A stretch of 64,000 nucleotides of DNA from Amoebophrya sp. A120 (Eukaryota > Sar > Dinophyceae > Syndiniales > Amoebophryaceae): positions 3,802,587 through 3,866,586 of the forward strand of contig CAJINV010000010.1 in NCBI GenBank assembly GCA_905178155.1, written 5' to 3'. The position numbers and the translations under genes are program-made. Shown piece by piece: positions 11,901 to 22,585 of this stretch. The notes below the pieces were generated by a model. That model saw nothing but the letters and a program-made list of their open reading frames with translations. It was not told where the DNA came from and ran no database searches. Every line of letters begins with the position of its first letter. The first letter of the stretch is position 1.

Positions 11901-12068
11901 TCTAAATGTGCACTACAAGCTCACAGCTTCTTTATTCCAGCAGACCCAGACACACTTGCATTCGATATGGAAGCCGCGGCAGAAGCTGTAAGGGATGAGG
12001 CCATACTGGAGACACCCGGTGCAGCCCAAAGCCACAGCACTGGCCTCCGTTCGTGCCCGCTGCCTTAA
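8940..12068 (+). CDS. Pentatricopeptide repeat (PPR) protein, six introners
   Basis: Exons: 8940-9282, 9622-10400, 10612-10647, 10798-10976, 11256-11321, 11590-11675, 11968-12068. Each of the six introns is an introner; removing each with one copy of its 5-bp repeat gives a continuous frame of about 519 residues. The N-terminus (MVSVVFRRVLAAAGS) is basic and hydroxylated like an organelle-targeting peptide, followed by a Lys/Arg/Gly tract at about residues 85-113. At least seven roughly 35-residue repeats follow, most with the core APxVVTYxxLI..HARxRD, typical of PPR motifs that bind RNA base by base. PPR proteins usually process or stabilise organellar RNA; mitochondria are the likely site. 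The 3' exons are duplicated at 1-1453. The family is secure; the target RNA is unknown. Confidence 0.88.
9283..9621. mobile_element. Introner, family F, in PPR gene
   Basis: TIRs are TATTACAATGAAAAACG and the matching CACTTTTCGTTGTAATA. The 5-bp duplication CAACG flanks both ends. Exact removal joins VESCN to GDPKKD in frame. Confidence 0.9.
10401..10611. mobile_element. Introner, family I, in PPR gene
   Basis: The only clear copy of this family. The left TIR is TATCACGAGAAAAAAGTGTT, continuing ACAGTAACACATTTG; the right TIR is its complement, ending CACTTTTTTCTTGCGATA. The flanking duplication is AGGCG. Removal joins TDAGV to APNVVTY, restoring a PPR motif. Confidence 0.9.
10648..10797. mobile_element. 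Introner, family C, in PPR gene
   Basis: TIR TATCCTGCGCAAAAGTATCG against CGATACTTTTGCAATGCATA. Duplication TCGCT. Removal joins TYTSL to VDACAKSGN in a PPR repeat. Confidence 0.92.
10977..11255. mobile_element. Introner, family A, in PPR gene
   Basis: TIR TATTCTACTTAAAAACGTAC against ACGTTTTTACACAGGATA. Duplication CGGGA. Removal joins DIIRD to GIGQLL. Confidence 0.92.
11322..11589. mobile_element. Introner, family B (forward), in PPR gene
   Basis: TIR TATGAAATGCGAATATGTC then CTGGGTCTGG, against CCAGACCCAGACATATTTGC. Duplication ATGCT/TTGCT with one mismatch. Removal joins RPNDA to TFRSIF. Confidence 0.9.
11676..11967. mobile_element. Introner, family B (reverse), in PPR gene
   Basis: TIR TATCAAGTGCGAATGTGTCT. 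Duplication TGGAG/TGGAA. Removal joins VREME to AAAEAV. The interior is in the opposite orientation to the preceding B element. Confidence 0.88.
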
Positions 12069-13812
12069 TCCACGTGAGGAAGTGCCGTCCAGTTGGGATC
12101 TGCTCGGCGGGGAAGCAGCGCTGGCTGTAATCTGGTAACCAAATGCGTGCGCGCGCGCGCGCAGAGCGCGCTGCGCTGCCACACTGCTTGGTCTTGCCGG
12201 TGCCTCCAGCTTTTGGGAGTGCAACGAACCCCGTCTGCCGTTTTTGTGACGAGTGTAGTTATACAACGCAGCGAGTTGCTGGTAAAAGAGGATCTCTGGA
12301 ATTTAAATTTTTCAAAGCGGTAGATCACAAGCAAGAGCAACGATATGCATGTTTAAGAAAACAGACAACAAGAAGAGGCTATCATCTCCTGTGAAAAAAG
12401 ACGCAAAACAAAAATCACAAAGGGATAGATATATGAACAGCACTACGTGTATGATTTTTTTGATTTATTTAAAGGTATGAAACGGTATGAGATAGAGTGT
12501 AAACGACATCGAGGATTTTCTCGGATCACGTCGTACCTAGGGCGACTGTGTTTCAAAAATGTAAATCTCGATCGGTCAATGCACGCTGGAACTAAAATGC
12601 TCACATCAAAAAACACAAATCTGTAATGCAAATTTCGAAGAACCCACAGCACAAATTCGGAACAGAACTTTTTTACAAATCGTAGATGAAAATGCAACTC
12701 AAAGAAGTCGGCTCGTAGCAGAATGAAGGATGAACAGGATGTCGGTCTTTCGTATGAAATCGATCGCGCAAAAAAGAAGTGTCGTGCAGTGCTACTATGT
12801 CGTTTTCTATAGAGTTTAAAGTGCGTTTTCAAATATTTAGCTTTTCGGAATTGTCACACAACTGTCTCCCAGGGTCATGTCGTGCGCTTAAAGAATTCAC
12901 GGTAGGCACGGTTAGACTTTACCCCCCGAACCCGTTTGTTAACAGCTCTCGAGTACATGATCCAAAAAACTGCATGACAGATTTGAAAAAGCCGGTGATG
13001 ATGATTTAGAGATTTGGAAAAAGGAGAAAAACAAAAACAACACCACGCGATGGGTTGAAAATAGGCTTGATGTGTTTTGATTTTTGTGTTCTGCCCTTTT
13101 TACATGACCAGTAGACAGAGCAAAGGTAAGACTCTCGAGAAATATAGAGTGTTGGTTCGTCTTCTCGCTTTAACAAGTGTTTGGGACCAAACGAGAACAA
13201 AGTAGTCCCCGACAGGAGGGACCAGGACAAACGCAAACTTCGCCTTAACAACTTTTTGCACGGTCGTGTTTATCTAGCAGTGCCGCTATTTTCTTTTTTT
13301 TGGTGATCCGCATCCTCTACTGTTTCTTCTTATGCATCTTCGCCTCGGAGACGGAGGTAGTGGAAGAGGTAGTTTTCTTTCAGATCCGTTTTGAATTCAC
13401 TTTTGTCTCTGAGATTCAAATTGTATGGTCGTTGTGTTCGTGCGTCGTGCTTTCGTTTTCCTTTTCAAAATCGCTTTTGAGATGGTCGTGGACCATAATT
13501 TTCCGGCGCACGAAGATCTGCTTTCTGGTTTTTCTGATCTTCTAGTCTTCCGCTCTGATCTTCCAAATATTCGCGAAAATGCTACTGGAAAAGATGTTGA
13601 CGCTGCCACGATTTGTGACGGAGGTTGTCTTCTGCGCCACAGAGCAGTATTCTCAGAAACGCGGTTCGAAATCATGTATACGAAGACCAGCGCTATTCGG
13701 TTTCGAATCCGATTCGAGTTACTGTTTCTTGCGGAGGCACCGAAGTTGTAATTGAAATTCAAATATAGTACTTGTTACCATTAATAGTCGAGAACTAGAT
13801 CTTCACTTCATC
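12069..13812. other. Intergenic region between PPR and PIG-U genes
   Basis: No supported gene and no introner. It contains a short GC-alternating tract near 12147-12163 and A/T-rich stretches. It should hold the PPR 3' UTR and the PIG-U promoter. The same sequence occurs at 1454-3197. Confidence 0.5.
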
Positions 13813-16800
13813 ATGGCCTCTTCTACGCTCCTTCCACCCGTGCTCGGGCTTGCCTTCGGGATTACCCTCCGCTATCTTTGGTTTTCGATGCTCGACGCGA
13901 ACTATGCAGATAGAGGACAACTATTTCCACACCACCTCATCGCTTGTTGAAGGGCATTTTTCACAGCAAGGAAGACAAAGTTGAGAGTGCAGGTGTTGCA
14001 TGACAAACTCAGGCCAGGACTGTATTTCCGTTTGGGATCTAAGTGCTTCAATATTGCGAAAAATACACTTGTGAGTTAGGAAAAGAAAAGTTGTCATGCT
14101 AGTACTGCCAAACGGCAGTGACAGGATTTGGAATTTTGCATGGCAAATGAGGAGGGGGGGACGAGTGATTTTACCTTTTTCATACGAGCCACTCCATTCT
14201 TGAGGACGAACCCGAGCTGAATAGCCTATCTAAGCGGAAAATTCAAATTGTGTTTTTAGTGGTCGCACTTTGATGTATTGATGCAGGACATGCAAATGCA
14301 TTTGATGGGTTGCGTTGGTTTGTCCTTCAAAGGAAGCGTTGGACGACGAGGGAGTGTTGGGTCGTCCTTCGCCTTTCAAGCGGCGCGTTTGGAGCAGTTG
14401 GACGTAGTCTCTGCACATGACAAACTTTTGCTGTCATAGCAGACAGATTTGTGATGCTGTTTAATATATGTCCCTGAACAACAATTACTTAAAGCTACAC
14501 TGAAACTACACTTTGACTTTTTTCTTACATACCCCCCAATTACGAGTTACCAGCGGTTCCGCGAGACTGCTTTTTTGTACGAGCACGTGCACAAGTTCGA
14601 CTTGGAAAAGCTTTACCAGCCGTACCAAAATCTGAACTACCTGCCACCCCTCTTGTTCCTCTTTTTGTACCACGGGACTGCGACCGTCTTTCCGCACGAC
14701 TTGTCCTCCTCCAAGTTGCTGTACTGGTGGTTCCTGTGCGGCGTCGACGTGTGCGTGTTTCTGTTGCTATTTTTGCTCGCGAAATGGAAAATCACCGCCG
14801 CTGCGGGAAAGACAAAGAAGCAGCTGTACTACCGCTTCTACCGCGACCACAGGGACGAAGAAGAATATTACGACCAGCATGTTGATCACCAGCCTCTGCT
14901 GACGCCGACCGCGGTATCCTGAGTAAAAACGTCCCCACACCCTGAGTCAAGATGGGAAATCTGCAACACAAATCTCCGAGTTTTGGGAGTTCTGCATGAC
15001 AAGTTTCCATCTCCAGTGTAGTGCTGGTTAGCAAGGAAAGCCGCATGAGTGAAAGCCACCTACTCATCCTGTTTACAGCATTACAAATTCCAAAACACGA
15101 CAGGAAATGCCTCTCAAGGAGATGCGCATTACAAATGTTCCTGTCATTCCCAATTTGCATGACAACTCTGGGGTGGGGACGTTTTTACACAGGATACGCG
15201 GTTGGTCTGGTTTACTTCCTGAATCCCTGGGTGATGGCCGGACACAACGCGATGTGCTGTCAGAACCTGCACGGTTTTCTCTTGTTGGCCGCGATTTGCG
15301 CCGCGTATTCGGGTATCAAATGCAAAAATGTCTGGGTCTGGAACTTTGCTAGACTTGTCATGCAGGTTTTCCATGACCCATGTCATATGATCTGTAATGG
15401 AGGACCTAGCATGACAGATTCCGTGAGATCACTATCATGCCTATCCTGCATGACAAACTTCCTCTCAAACCCTTGGTTTTTCGGGCTTGTTCCGGCCTTT
15501 TGCATGATCTGATGCTGTCTCGGTCGGTGGTGTACGCGGTTCCATCTCTGCTCCCTCGGTTGCGGACGTTTTTGCATTTGTCCGCTGCGACAGTTCGCCT
15601 TGTTTGCGGCTGCTCGCCATGAAAGCAACTACATTACATCTTGCCTCACTTTTTTTAAGATGGGTTTTTTCGTAGTTGGGACTGTGCCATAGTAGATGAC
15701 TTTACCGCTTTTTTGCTTTTCTTTTATCCCTCGGCGCTGGTGGGTCTGCCGGCAAAGTTATCCCTACTCAGATAGCTACATAGCTCATCCCGCAGCCGTC
15801 CCAGGAGCTCTTGTGACTGTCTCTCGGTAGAGATCGCTTTGCCCGTGCTTATTCCACTCAGAGTTTGCTGGGTAGGTGGCTACCGTTTTAAGTTTATAAC
15901 CGAATGGGACGCCCTGCCCTTAGCCTTCCAACATGACAAACTTCCTCTCAACTTGATCAAAAGTGGACAGCATTTGGTAATCATGCAACACAGATTTTTG
16001 CATGATTGTGATTCAGATTTAGCATGCCAAGTTCCAAGCTTCCAGACCCAGACATATTTGCATTTGATATCGGGCAAACAACTCCTGACCGCGGTTTTTT
16101 ACAGCTTGGCGCTCTACTGCGTTCCTTTCACGCCGTATCCAAGAAAAAAACGTTGTTAGTGTAAATTTGTGATGCGCAACACTCAAGATGATTGCGTGTG
16201 TCATACTTGGCATGCATCGCAGGGTCCATTAAAGGGCGTTTTCACGTACTATCTGCGCATGACAGGTTTTTGCTGTCATGCCAGACAAATTTGTAATGCT
16301 GTTCCTCCAAAAAAGTTACACCTATAATGTTTTTTTCTTGGATACGCCAGTGATCTTGTTTGTGCCATTGCTGGCGTTGTTGGCGAGTGATTTTTTGTGT
16401 AGAAAAGAGGATGGAGTTTTGCGACTTCCTGGAGGCGTAGCATCCTCTTTAAAAACAAGAACGACGTCTACTAAAAACCCGGCGCCGCCAGCCCTCACAG
16501 TAGACCTGGCACGGCAAGTGGCGAGTGACTGCAAGAAGTATATCCAGTGCAATAAATATGATCCCTGGAAGATGTCTGGAAGGATGGAAAGGTTTGTCAT
16601 GCAGCTTTCGCATGACCCAGAAGTAGGTCTGGCATGCACGCCGTAGCATGATGACAGGCTTTCTCGTTCTTGGGAAGGTCTGTTAATGCGTAATCCGCAT
16701 GATCATGAAGACCAAGCTGTTCATCTTGTTTTGGTTTCCAGAATTGCGGCGCAACTTATATTGGCTACTTGCACAGCGCGCGACAGATTTTTGTGTGATG

Positions 16801-19800
16801 TGAAATTATGCGCATCACAACAAGTTCACATCCTTGTCCCTTCAGACATCCATGGTGGATCTTTGCGCTTGATAATATACTTGGATTTTCGGTTGATCAC
16901 CGACAGAAGCGAAGTGCGGAAAATCGCAAACGACCGGATCGCGGAGGTGGAGCGAGCAGCAGATCATGCGGCGAAAAGTTGTACTCTTGCTCAAAAAATT
17001 GTTGAAGAAAAAGACGATAATGTTGATGCTGCAGGACCCACTTCGAGGACCACGTCAGCTTCACGGAGCAATAACATCACGCCATCTTCGCCGGCAGGAG
17101 AGGAGACGAGGACGGAAACGGCCCAAAAAAACCGTGAAGACGAGCCGAGTTCTTGCCTTTCCCCAAAGGTGATTCTTCCTGCAAGTAGCGGTGGTTCTGA
17201 CGTTCTGCTGTCTTCCACTTGTTCCGAGAAGATGTTGACAAACGCAAAAGACAGCCTAACTACAACGACGCCCGCAGTGGTCACCTCCTCCACCTCCGGC
17301 TCGCCTACGACCTCAAAACTTATTCTGACGCACCCCCTGTGCTTGAGCCCCGAGTTTTTCCGGGAACACGGACTTTTTTTCCGGCTCTTTTTCCTGCAGC
17401 TTGGGAAGGTTTTCGGTATTATATCAAAAGGTATTATATATCCCTCCCCATACTGAAAATGTATGTTTCTAAAAATTTGTGATGCTGATTTGTGACCACT
17501 AATCCTGTCTCTCGTGCAAGAGGGCAAACTCAGAGACTCCGCCACGATATGCAGGCGATTTGTAATGCTGCAAGGCCTATAGGGCAGACGTTCACGTTTG
17601 CCATGCTAGGCCCCTACACCAAGAGGCCCCTCCTTAGGCTTACGATCTGCGTGCAGTCCTTTGCTGCAAGACAAATGTGATTTGTGTACTCAAATACAGC
17701 AGCGCAAATTTCTGTGTAGGTCCGCTCTGCGGTCTACGGACAACTCGACGAAGAAATAGAAGAAGAGACACAAAAGCACTTTCTTACATGAAATTTTATA
17801 TGCGCGTCAGCTGTGTTTTGTATGAATATGTATGCCGTAGATCGCATCGGCAACGGCCGGGGCATTATGTTTCTGAATGTGATTCTTGAGGTAGCCCATG
17901 GCGGAGAGGACTACTGTCCTCGAGTCTGCGGGAGTAGCTACCCCTCCCCTGCTCCGGGTTGTAGTTGCCATTGGCGTCATTGATTGCGGTCGACAATATC
18001 CTTTCCCGCTGATTGCCTTCTTTGGGTTTGTGTGCGGTGAGTAGGAGCTTGCTCCTGATTGGTGCAGCGGTGTCGGAGGTTTTGCAGCATTCACGCACAA
18101 ACTGCATTTTTGGAAACGGAGGGGGGGCGCGGGACCCCCATCATGTCGTCGCGGCGCGAAGCCGCAAATCCCTGGTCTTCGTTCACCATCAGAAGCTTTC
18201 GACCGGTGGGGCGCTTCACTGAAACTAAGGTTCTTCGTCATCGTGGAAAAAACTGGATCGGACGTGTGCCGCTGCTACCGGCTCGACACGTACAAAGCGA
18301 ATTCAGCGCGTTGCGCGGGAGTACCTACCCCTCCCCTGCTTCGGGTTGTAGTTGCCATTGGCGTCATTGATTGCGGTCGACAATACCCTTGCCCGATGAT
18401 TTCCTTCTTTGGGTTTGTGTACGGTGAATAGGAGCTTGCTCCTTTTTTGTGCCGCGGTGTCGGAGGTTTTGCAGCATTCACGCACAAACTGCATTTTTGG
18501 AAACGGAGGGGGGGTGCGGGACCCTCATCAAGTCGTCGCGGCGCGAAGCCGCCAATCCCTGGTCTTCGTTCACCATCAGAAGTGTTCGACCGGTGGGGCG
18601 CTCCACTGAAGCTGAAACTGAAACACTCTGCCCCCCGGTCCTGGCAAAAAGAAAAAAAAAAATACAGCAGCGCAAATTTCGTTTTCGATATAGGGAGGGG
18701 GGATATTTCTTTTTTATATATTACCGCAGCGCTTCTCTACGTCTCGCACCTCCTCTGCAACGAGAGCTGGGGCTTCCTCCACTCCTCCTGCTTCGCAATC
18801 TTGCAGATTGAGGACTTGAGCCCGAATCTCGGCTGCTTTTGGTACCTGTTCCAGGAGATTTTCCCGAAGTTTTATTACAGTGAAAAATGCTCCCCCCCCA
18901 AAAGTTGCAAAAATTTGTGATGCGAGGTTTCCAAGTGAACCAAATTCATGCATGAAAGGAGTATGAATCTTTCTGATGCAGAGTCTAGGCGTATATCGCA
19001 TCGCTTGCATGACAACCGCCGCTCTTGCTGGGATCTTTTGCAATACAAATTTTTGCTATTCGCGATCGGAAATTTAAGTAGCTTTTCAGGAGAAGTTTAC
19101 GCTAAGTGGTCGCGATTTATTGGTTTGAGTAGGCCTAGAAAAGGCACAGGGACGGACTGCCCTTAGAACTCCAATGTGATGCTGATAGATGCAAGAGGGC
19201 GAATGTTTCTTTTGGAAAGGTTTGCAATACAAATGCGGGGGCATTTTTCATTGCAATAAGTTTATCGTCCTGTTCCTCTCCGTGTTTCACGGCCACTTGT
19301 TGTTCTACGTGTGCCCGCTTTTTCTCTTCCTGGCGCTGGACTACAAAAAGTCGAAATTCGGCCCACTAGCCAACTGCGTGGTGGCGTTTGGGCTGGTCGC
19401 CCTGTTCCGCCCGTACCCCACGGTGGTGGACTTTTCGCTCTTATCAACTGCAAATATGTCTGGGTCTGGAAGAGTGCAAGACTTGTCATGCAGGTTTTTC
19501 ATGACCCACGAGGTCTGGTATGGAGGACATAGCATGACAGATTCTGTGAGAGTTCTATCATATTAGATACCTATCCTGCATGAGAAACTGCCTCTCGATT
19601 AGGTCAAAAGTGGACAGTTTTTGGCAATCATGCAGCACAGAGTTTTACATGATTCAGATTTAGCATGACAAGTTGCTTTGTTCCAGACCCAGACATTTTT
19701 TTTTGATAGTTCCTGGTCGCATTGTACTGCGTTTTTGCGGACCAGGTGCTGCCGGGGAAAGTGTCCGCCAGGGTCAAAACGAGGATCTTTCTGTTGGTGA

Positions 19801-21736
19801 AGAAAAAAGAGACGAAGACCACGGGTTTCCGTACTAGAAGTGCAACTATGCATTGCAAAACTATAATCGCACTGGCATAAATTGCATCACAAATTCTTCA
19901 AGTCGAGAAATGAAATTTGCAATGCTGATTTACCTCCTTAGAACCCCTCGTCTAAGAAGGGAGATTTGTTGACATGCATGTTGACTGACTGCAAGTACTT
20001 AGTACGAGTGCGGTTCTTGTTTTGCACAGCATAGCAACCTCCACTTCTCCTGATGCGGAGGTGATCAAGCAGAGTAAACTGCAAGAGGATCTTATCCAAG
20101 AAAGAAAGATTGTAGGTGTAAATTTTTTTGGAGGAACGGCATCGCAAATCTGTCTGGCATGAGAGCAAAAACCTGTGGTGCGCAGATTTTACGTGAAAAC
20201 GCGCGTGTTGAATGGACCTTGCAAAAATGCATTCATTCCCAGTATGGAGACAGCCGCAATCGCTTTGTATGGTGCGCATCTTCACTACAAAGTTACACTT
20301 ACACAGTTTTTTTCTTGCATAGATCTTCAGCTAAACGAGGAGTTTGAGGAGGTTGAAGCTTTGGCAACACAACTAGGAACAAACAACCAGATATTTATTG
20401 ACAAGAAGCCCTCGAAGATGTTACTGGAAGATTCTCGTGAAGAAGGAGAAGTAGATGAGAGCAATCGTGTAGGTGCCTCAGAAGATGACGAGGATGTTGG
20501 TCAAAATGATGCAGACGAAGACGAAGACGACACGCCCTGCGTTTGTTTCGAAATTGTGTCACCGGGAGTACGCATTGCAAATATGTCTGGGTCTGGAAAA
20601 GTGCCAAGTTTGTCATGCATATTTTCCATGACCCATGATGCCTGTGATGCATGAGCATGCCCCAGCATCACAGATTCTGAGAGAGCTTTCCGATGCTCAT
20701 ACCGCATGAGAAGTGCCCTGTTCGCGTGGCAAAAACTGGACCGCTTTTGCTGTTCATGCAATACAGGTTTTATGTAGAAGAGTCCAAAGGTAGTATCACA
20801 AAGTTGCATACTCCCCGACCCAGACATGTTTGCAGTTCATAGGGAGATACAGGCGTCGATTTGCAGCTTGTGGAGCGAAAAAGCGTGAAAAGATCTGCGT
20901 CCTCATCTGCAGCTTCCGCCGCCGGATCGGCTGATCCAACAGAACAAGTAGCGGAAGGAACAAATACTGCACCGACGACGGCGGTTAAAGATCATCATGA
21001 TACTACAAGAACCTCGTCCGAGGCAGAACTACATCAAACTACTGGCGGCACGAAGAGCAAGAAAAACAAACTGCAGAAACTCTTTGCTTTCTTGTCACGG
21101 ATGAAGAGGAAACAAAACGGCGCTCCTGCAGCTCCTGCTGATGATGATTCTGGAGCCTCTACAGCCACTGGCTGCGACGAAGCCTGTGCAAACGCACGAA
21201 CAGCAGAAGAGTTTGTTTTCGTGCATGAGGTAGAAGATCAATGCACGACCGCTAGTGCTTCGTCCGATGAACACCACGATGATCAGGATGGTGCGAATAA
21301 AGCAACAAGAGATAGTCGCGGAGAAGTGGGTCTTTCTGCTGTGCCGTCGTCGACAGTTGAAGACAGGGCCAATAAAAAAGAAGGATCTTTTCATCCACCT
21401 TCTAATTGTACTAGTACACCAAAGTCAGCAACGAGTTCTACTCCTGCAGCGGTTAATATTTCTACTACCCCTGCTAGTTCTTCCCCCTCGAGCTGCAGCT
21501 CCACCAGCACGACCTCCTACACCCCTCAGTCTCGCATCGTGTTGCAGCTCGCGTTCGCGTTCTTTGGGATTACCATGTACCCGGTGATGACCGCGGTTTG
21601 GCTGTATCGGAACACGGGCAATGCGAATTTTATGTTTTTCATGCAGCTGCTGTTTCTCGTGTTTGCGAGCATGACGCTGATGGAATTTGTCGGGATCTGT
21701 CACCACGCGCAGCTACTCATTCCACCGAGGTGTTAG
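13813..21736 (+). CDS. PIGU: PIG-U, GPI transamidase subunit, expanded by low-complexity insertions
   Basis: Exons: 13813-~13940, ~14540-14914, 15197-15313, 16070-16135, 16345-16556, 16875-17421, 18719-18872, 19259-19441, 19709-19846, 20034-20092, 20322-20568, 20842-21736. Conserved PIG-U segments are LYQPYQNLNYLPPLLFLFLY, LSPNLGCFWYLFQEIFPKF, FHGHLLFYVCPLFLF, LFRPYPTVVDFSL and, near the C-terminus, FAFFGITMYPVMTAVWLYRN followed by NANFMFFMQLLFLVFASMTL. PIG-U is a multi-pass ER protein of the complex that attaches GPI anchors to proteins. The protein would be about 1,000 residues against roughly 435 in human; the extra length is Ser/Thr/acid-rich loops (16400-17330, 20322-21500). Ten introns are introners. 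The first intron (about 13941-14539) has no clear TIR and its ends are unresolved; its interior carries the introner word GCATGACAAA. Confidence 0.9.
13941..14539. other. First intron of PIG-U, type unresolved
   Basis: The first exon runs into a stop (LIAC then TGA near 13945) and the next conserved exon begins near 14540 (ITSYQRFRE), so an intron must lie between. Its interior resembles introners (several GCATGACAAA and TTTGTGATGC words) and its right end, CTTTTTTCTTACATA near 14513-14528, resembles a family E terminus, but no matching left TIR was found. It may be a decayed introner. Confidence 0.5.
14915..15196. mobile_element. Introner, family A, in PIG-U
   Basis: TIR TATCCTGAGTAAAAACGTCC against GACGTTTTTACACAGGATA. 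Duplication CGCGG. Removal joins TPTAV to GLVYFLNPW. Confidence 0.93.
15314..16069. mobile_element. Introner, family B (reverse), enlarged by an insertion
   Basis: TIR TATCAAATGCAAAAATGTCT against AGACATATTTGCATTTGATA. Duplication TCGGG. Removal joins AAYSG to KQLLTAVF. The element is 756 bp because 483 bp were added: CATGACAAACTTCCTCTCAA occurs at 15449-15468 and again at 15932-15951. Without the insert it would be 273 bp, normal for family B. Confidence 0.88.
15469..15931. mobile_element. Insertion inside a family B introner, 20-bp flanking repeat
   Basis: About 463 bp lie between two copies of a 20-bp direct repeat belonging to the host introner. Such a long target duplication suits retrotransposition better than the 5-bp duplications of introners. 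One frame reads FITEWDALP, faintly like the end of non-LTR reverse transcriptases; this is weak. No poly(A) tail is visible. Confidence 0.55.
16136..16344. mobile_element. Introner, family E, in PIG-U
   Basis: TIR TATCCAAGAAAAAAACGTTG against ATGTTTTTTTCTTGGATA. Duplication CGCCG/CGCCA. Removal joins PFTP to VILFVPLL. Confidence 0.9.
16557..16874. mobile_element. Introner, diverged family B, in PIG-U
   Basis: Imperfect TIR TATGATCCCTGGAAGATGTC against a degenerate right end finishing GCGCTTGATA. Duplication ATAAA/ATATA. Exon frames on both sides agree only if a multiple of three is removed (318 bp, the element alone), so the exact splice points differ from the usual pattern or the flanking repeat has drifted. 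Confidence 0.7.
17422..18718. mobile_element. Introner, family D, enlarged by a retroposon-like insertion
   Basis: The left end is TATCAAAAGGTATTATATAT, then CCCTCCCC; the right end has GATATAGGGAGGGGGGATAT and finishes TTTTTATA. Duplication TATTA. Removal joins KVFGI to TAALLYVSHLL. The 1,297-bp length includes a 968-bp insertion between two copies of AAATACAGCAGCGCAAATTT (17692 and 18660). Without it the element is about 329 bp, as in other family D copies. Confidence 0.88.
17713..18659. mobile_element. Retroposon-like insertion with A-rich tail and internal tandem repeat
   Basis: It is flanked by a 21-bp direct repeat of the host introner and ends in an A-rich tract (18646-18660), as expected for target-primed reverse transcription on the + strand. 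Inside, a unit of about 300 bp occurs twice with a 387-bp offset (about 17928-18230 and 18315-18617), the copies differing at several positions. No coding capacity is recognised, so it is probably a non-autonomous retroposon. Confidence 0.7.
18873..19258. mobile_element. Introner, family F, in PIG-U
   Basis: TIR TATTACAGTGAAAAATGC against GCATTTTTCATTGCAATA. Duplication AGTTT. Removal joins EIFPKF to IVLFLSVFHGH, restoring the conserved PIG-U segment. Confidence 0.93.
19442..19708. mobile_element. Introner, family B (reverse), in PIG-U
   Basis: TIR TATCAACTGCAAATATGTCT against CCAGACCCAGACATTTTTTT. Flanks GCTCT/GTTCC match at three of five positions. Removal joins VDFSL to LVALYCVF. Confidence 0.88.
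19847..20033. mobile_element. Introner, family C, in PIG-U
   Basis: TIR TATGCATTGCAAAACTATAA against GTTCTTGTTTTGCACAGCATA, diverged. Duplication GCAAC. Removal joins TRSAT to STSPDAEV. Confidence 0.88.
20093..20321. mobile_element. Introner, family E, in PIG-U
   Basis: TIR TATCCAAGAAAGAAAGATTG against CACAGTTTTTTTCTTGCATA. Duplication GATCT. Removal joins LQEDL to QLNEEFEEV. Confidence 0.9.
20569..20841. mobile_element. Introner, family B (reverse), in PIG-U
   Basis: TIR TACGCATTGCAAATATGTCT against GACCCAGACATGTTTGCAGT, ending TCATA. Duplication GGGAG. Removal joins VSPGD to TGVDLQLV. Confidence 0.9.
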
Positions 21737-22585
21737 TTAGTAGAATGGACCTTTATTTTTCTTCTGTGAAGATAACAGGGAACACGGTAAGTACTTACTA
21801 CTTGCGCCAGGGAGTTGTCAGATGAGCTTGAAATCAAAGTGAAATTGTTTTTATACTGCAGTTGTAATATCGTTGCTCGTGCAGAAAAACCGCTCCTCAC
21901 GGAGAGTGCTCGCGGTTTATTACTCGGAAAGGTTTTGTGAAAACCTTAACCTTTTGCCATATCAGTATCACGTGAGCTGAAGATGGTAGTTTCAGAGGAA
22001 CGAGCTTGTTCAGGATTAGTATCTATGTTTGTATGTTCTTTTTTCCACGTCGCAAAGCAGCTGGTGGGACGGCAAATTGAGTGGGCGCAGTTAGTACCAG
22101 GCTGCAGGCTGCATTGGTTCGGTATTTGATGAAAAATTAGTTTAGAGGGGCGAGTTGTGCAAAGTTGCCAAAGTAGACGAGAGAGGGGCGGCGCGTTTTC
22201 ATCAGTAGTAGATTCTGGGAAGAGCGGGAGAAAAGGAAAATAAGTTTCGCGGAGGAACGTATGAAGCCGTTTAGATTCACTATTAGTGTTACACAAGAAC
22301 TTGCTGTGCCCAGTCATACTGAAAGACTGGTGTACATCAAATAAATTCTTTGCTAACCTCGGCGGAAGATGCCTCAAATTCAAATACGTACGAGTTGACA
22401 TTTTGGCCTCGACAAAAACCTGCTGTTGGAGTTTTCAAAGAAGGAAAAGCGCGCAACGCGACCTCATGCTCGCAAAAAATTCCTCCGCGGTTTGAGGGTA
22501 TTATTTTCCGAACAACAACGGGAATTCAGCTCATTTTTTCCCGGATAACATCAGCAAGACACCTAAAAGTGGACAACTTTCACCG
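21737..22585. other. Stretch without recognised gene
   Basis: Open frames on both strands are weak and unrelated to known families. A frame ending TGA 22493-22495 lies in the same phase as the next gene and could be a 5' exon of it. An inverted GC-rich motif near 21890-21920 (ACCGCTCCTCACGGAGAGTG) follows PIG-U and may be part of its 3' end. Confidence 0.35.

Noticed and set aside
15839-15930. FITEWDALP peptide as evidence for a non-LTR reverse transcriptase
   Set aside because: The match is a single short motif without neighbouring domain sequence; kept only as a weak note on the insertion.
21946-22401. Minus-strand open frame of 151 codons
   Set aside because: No family signature, composition typical of chance frames and no splice context.
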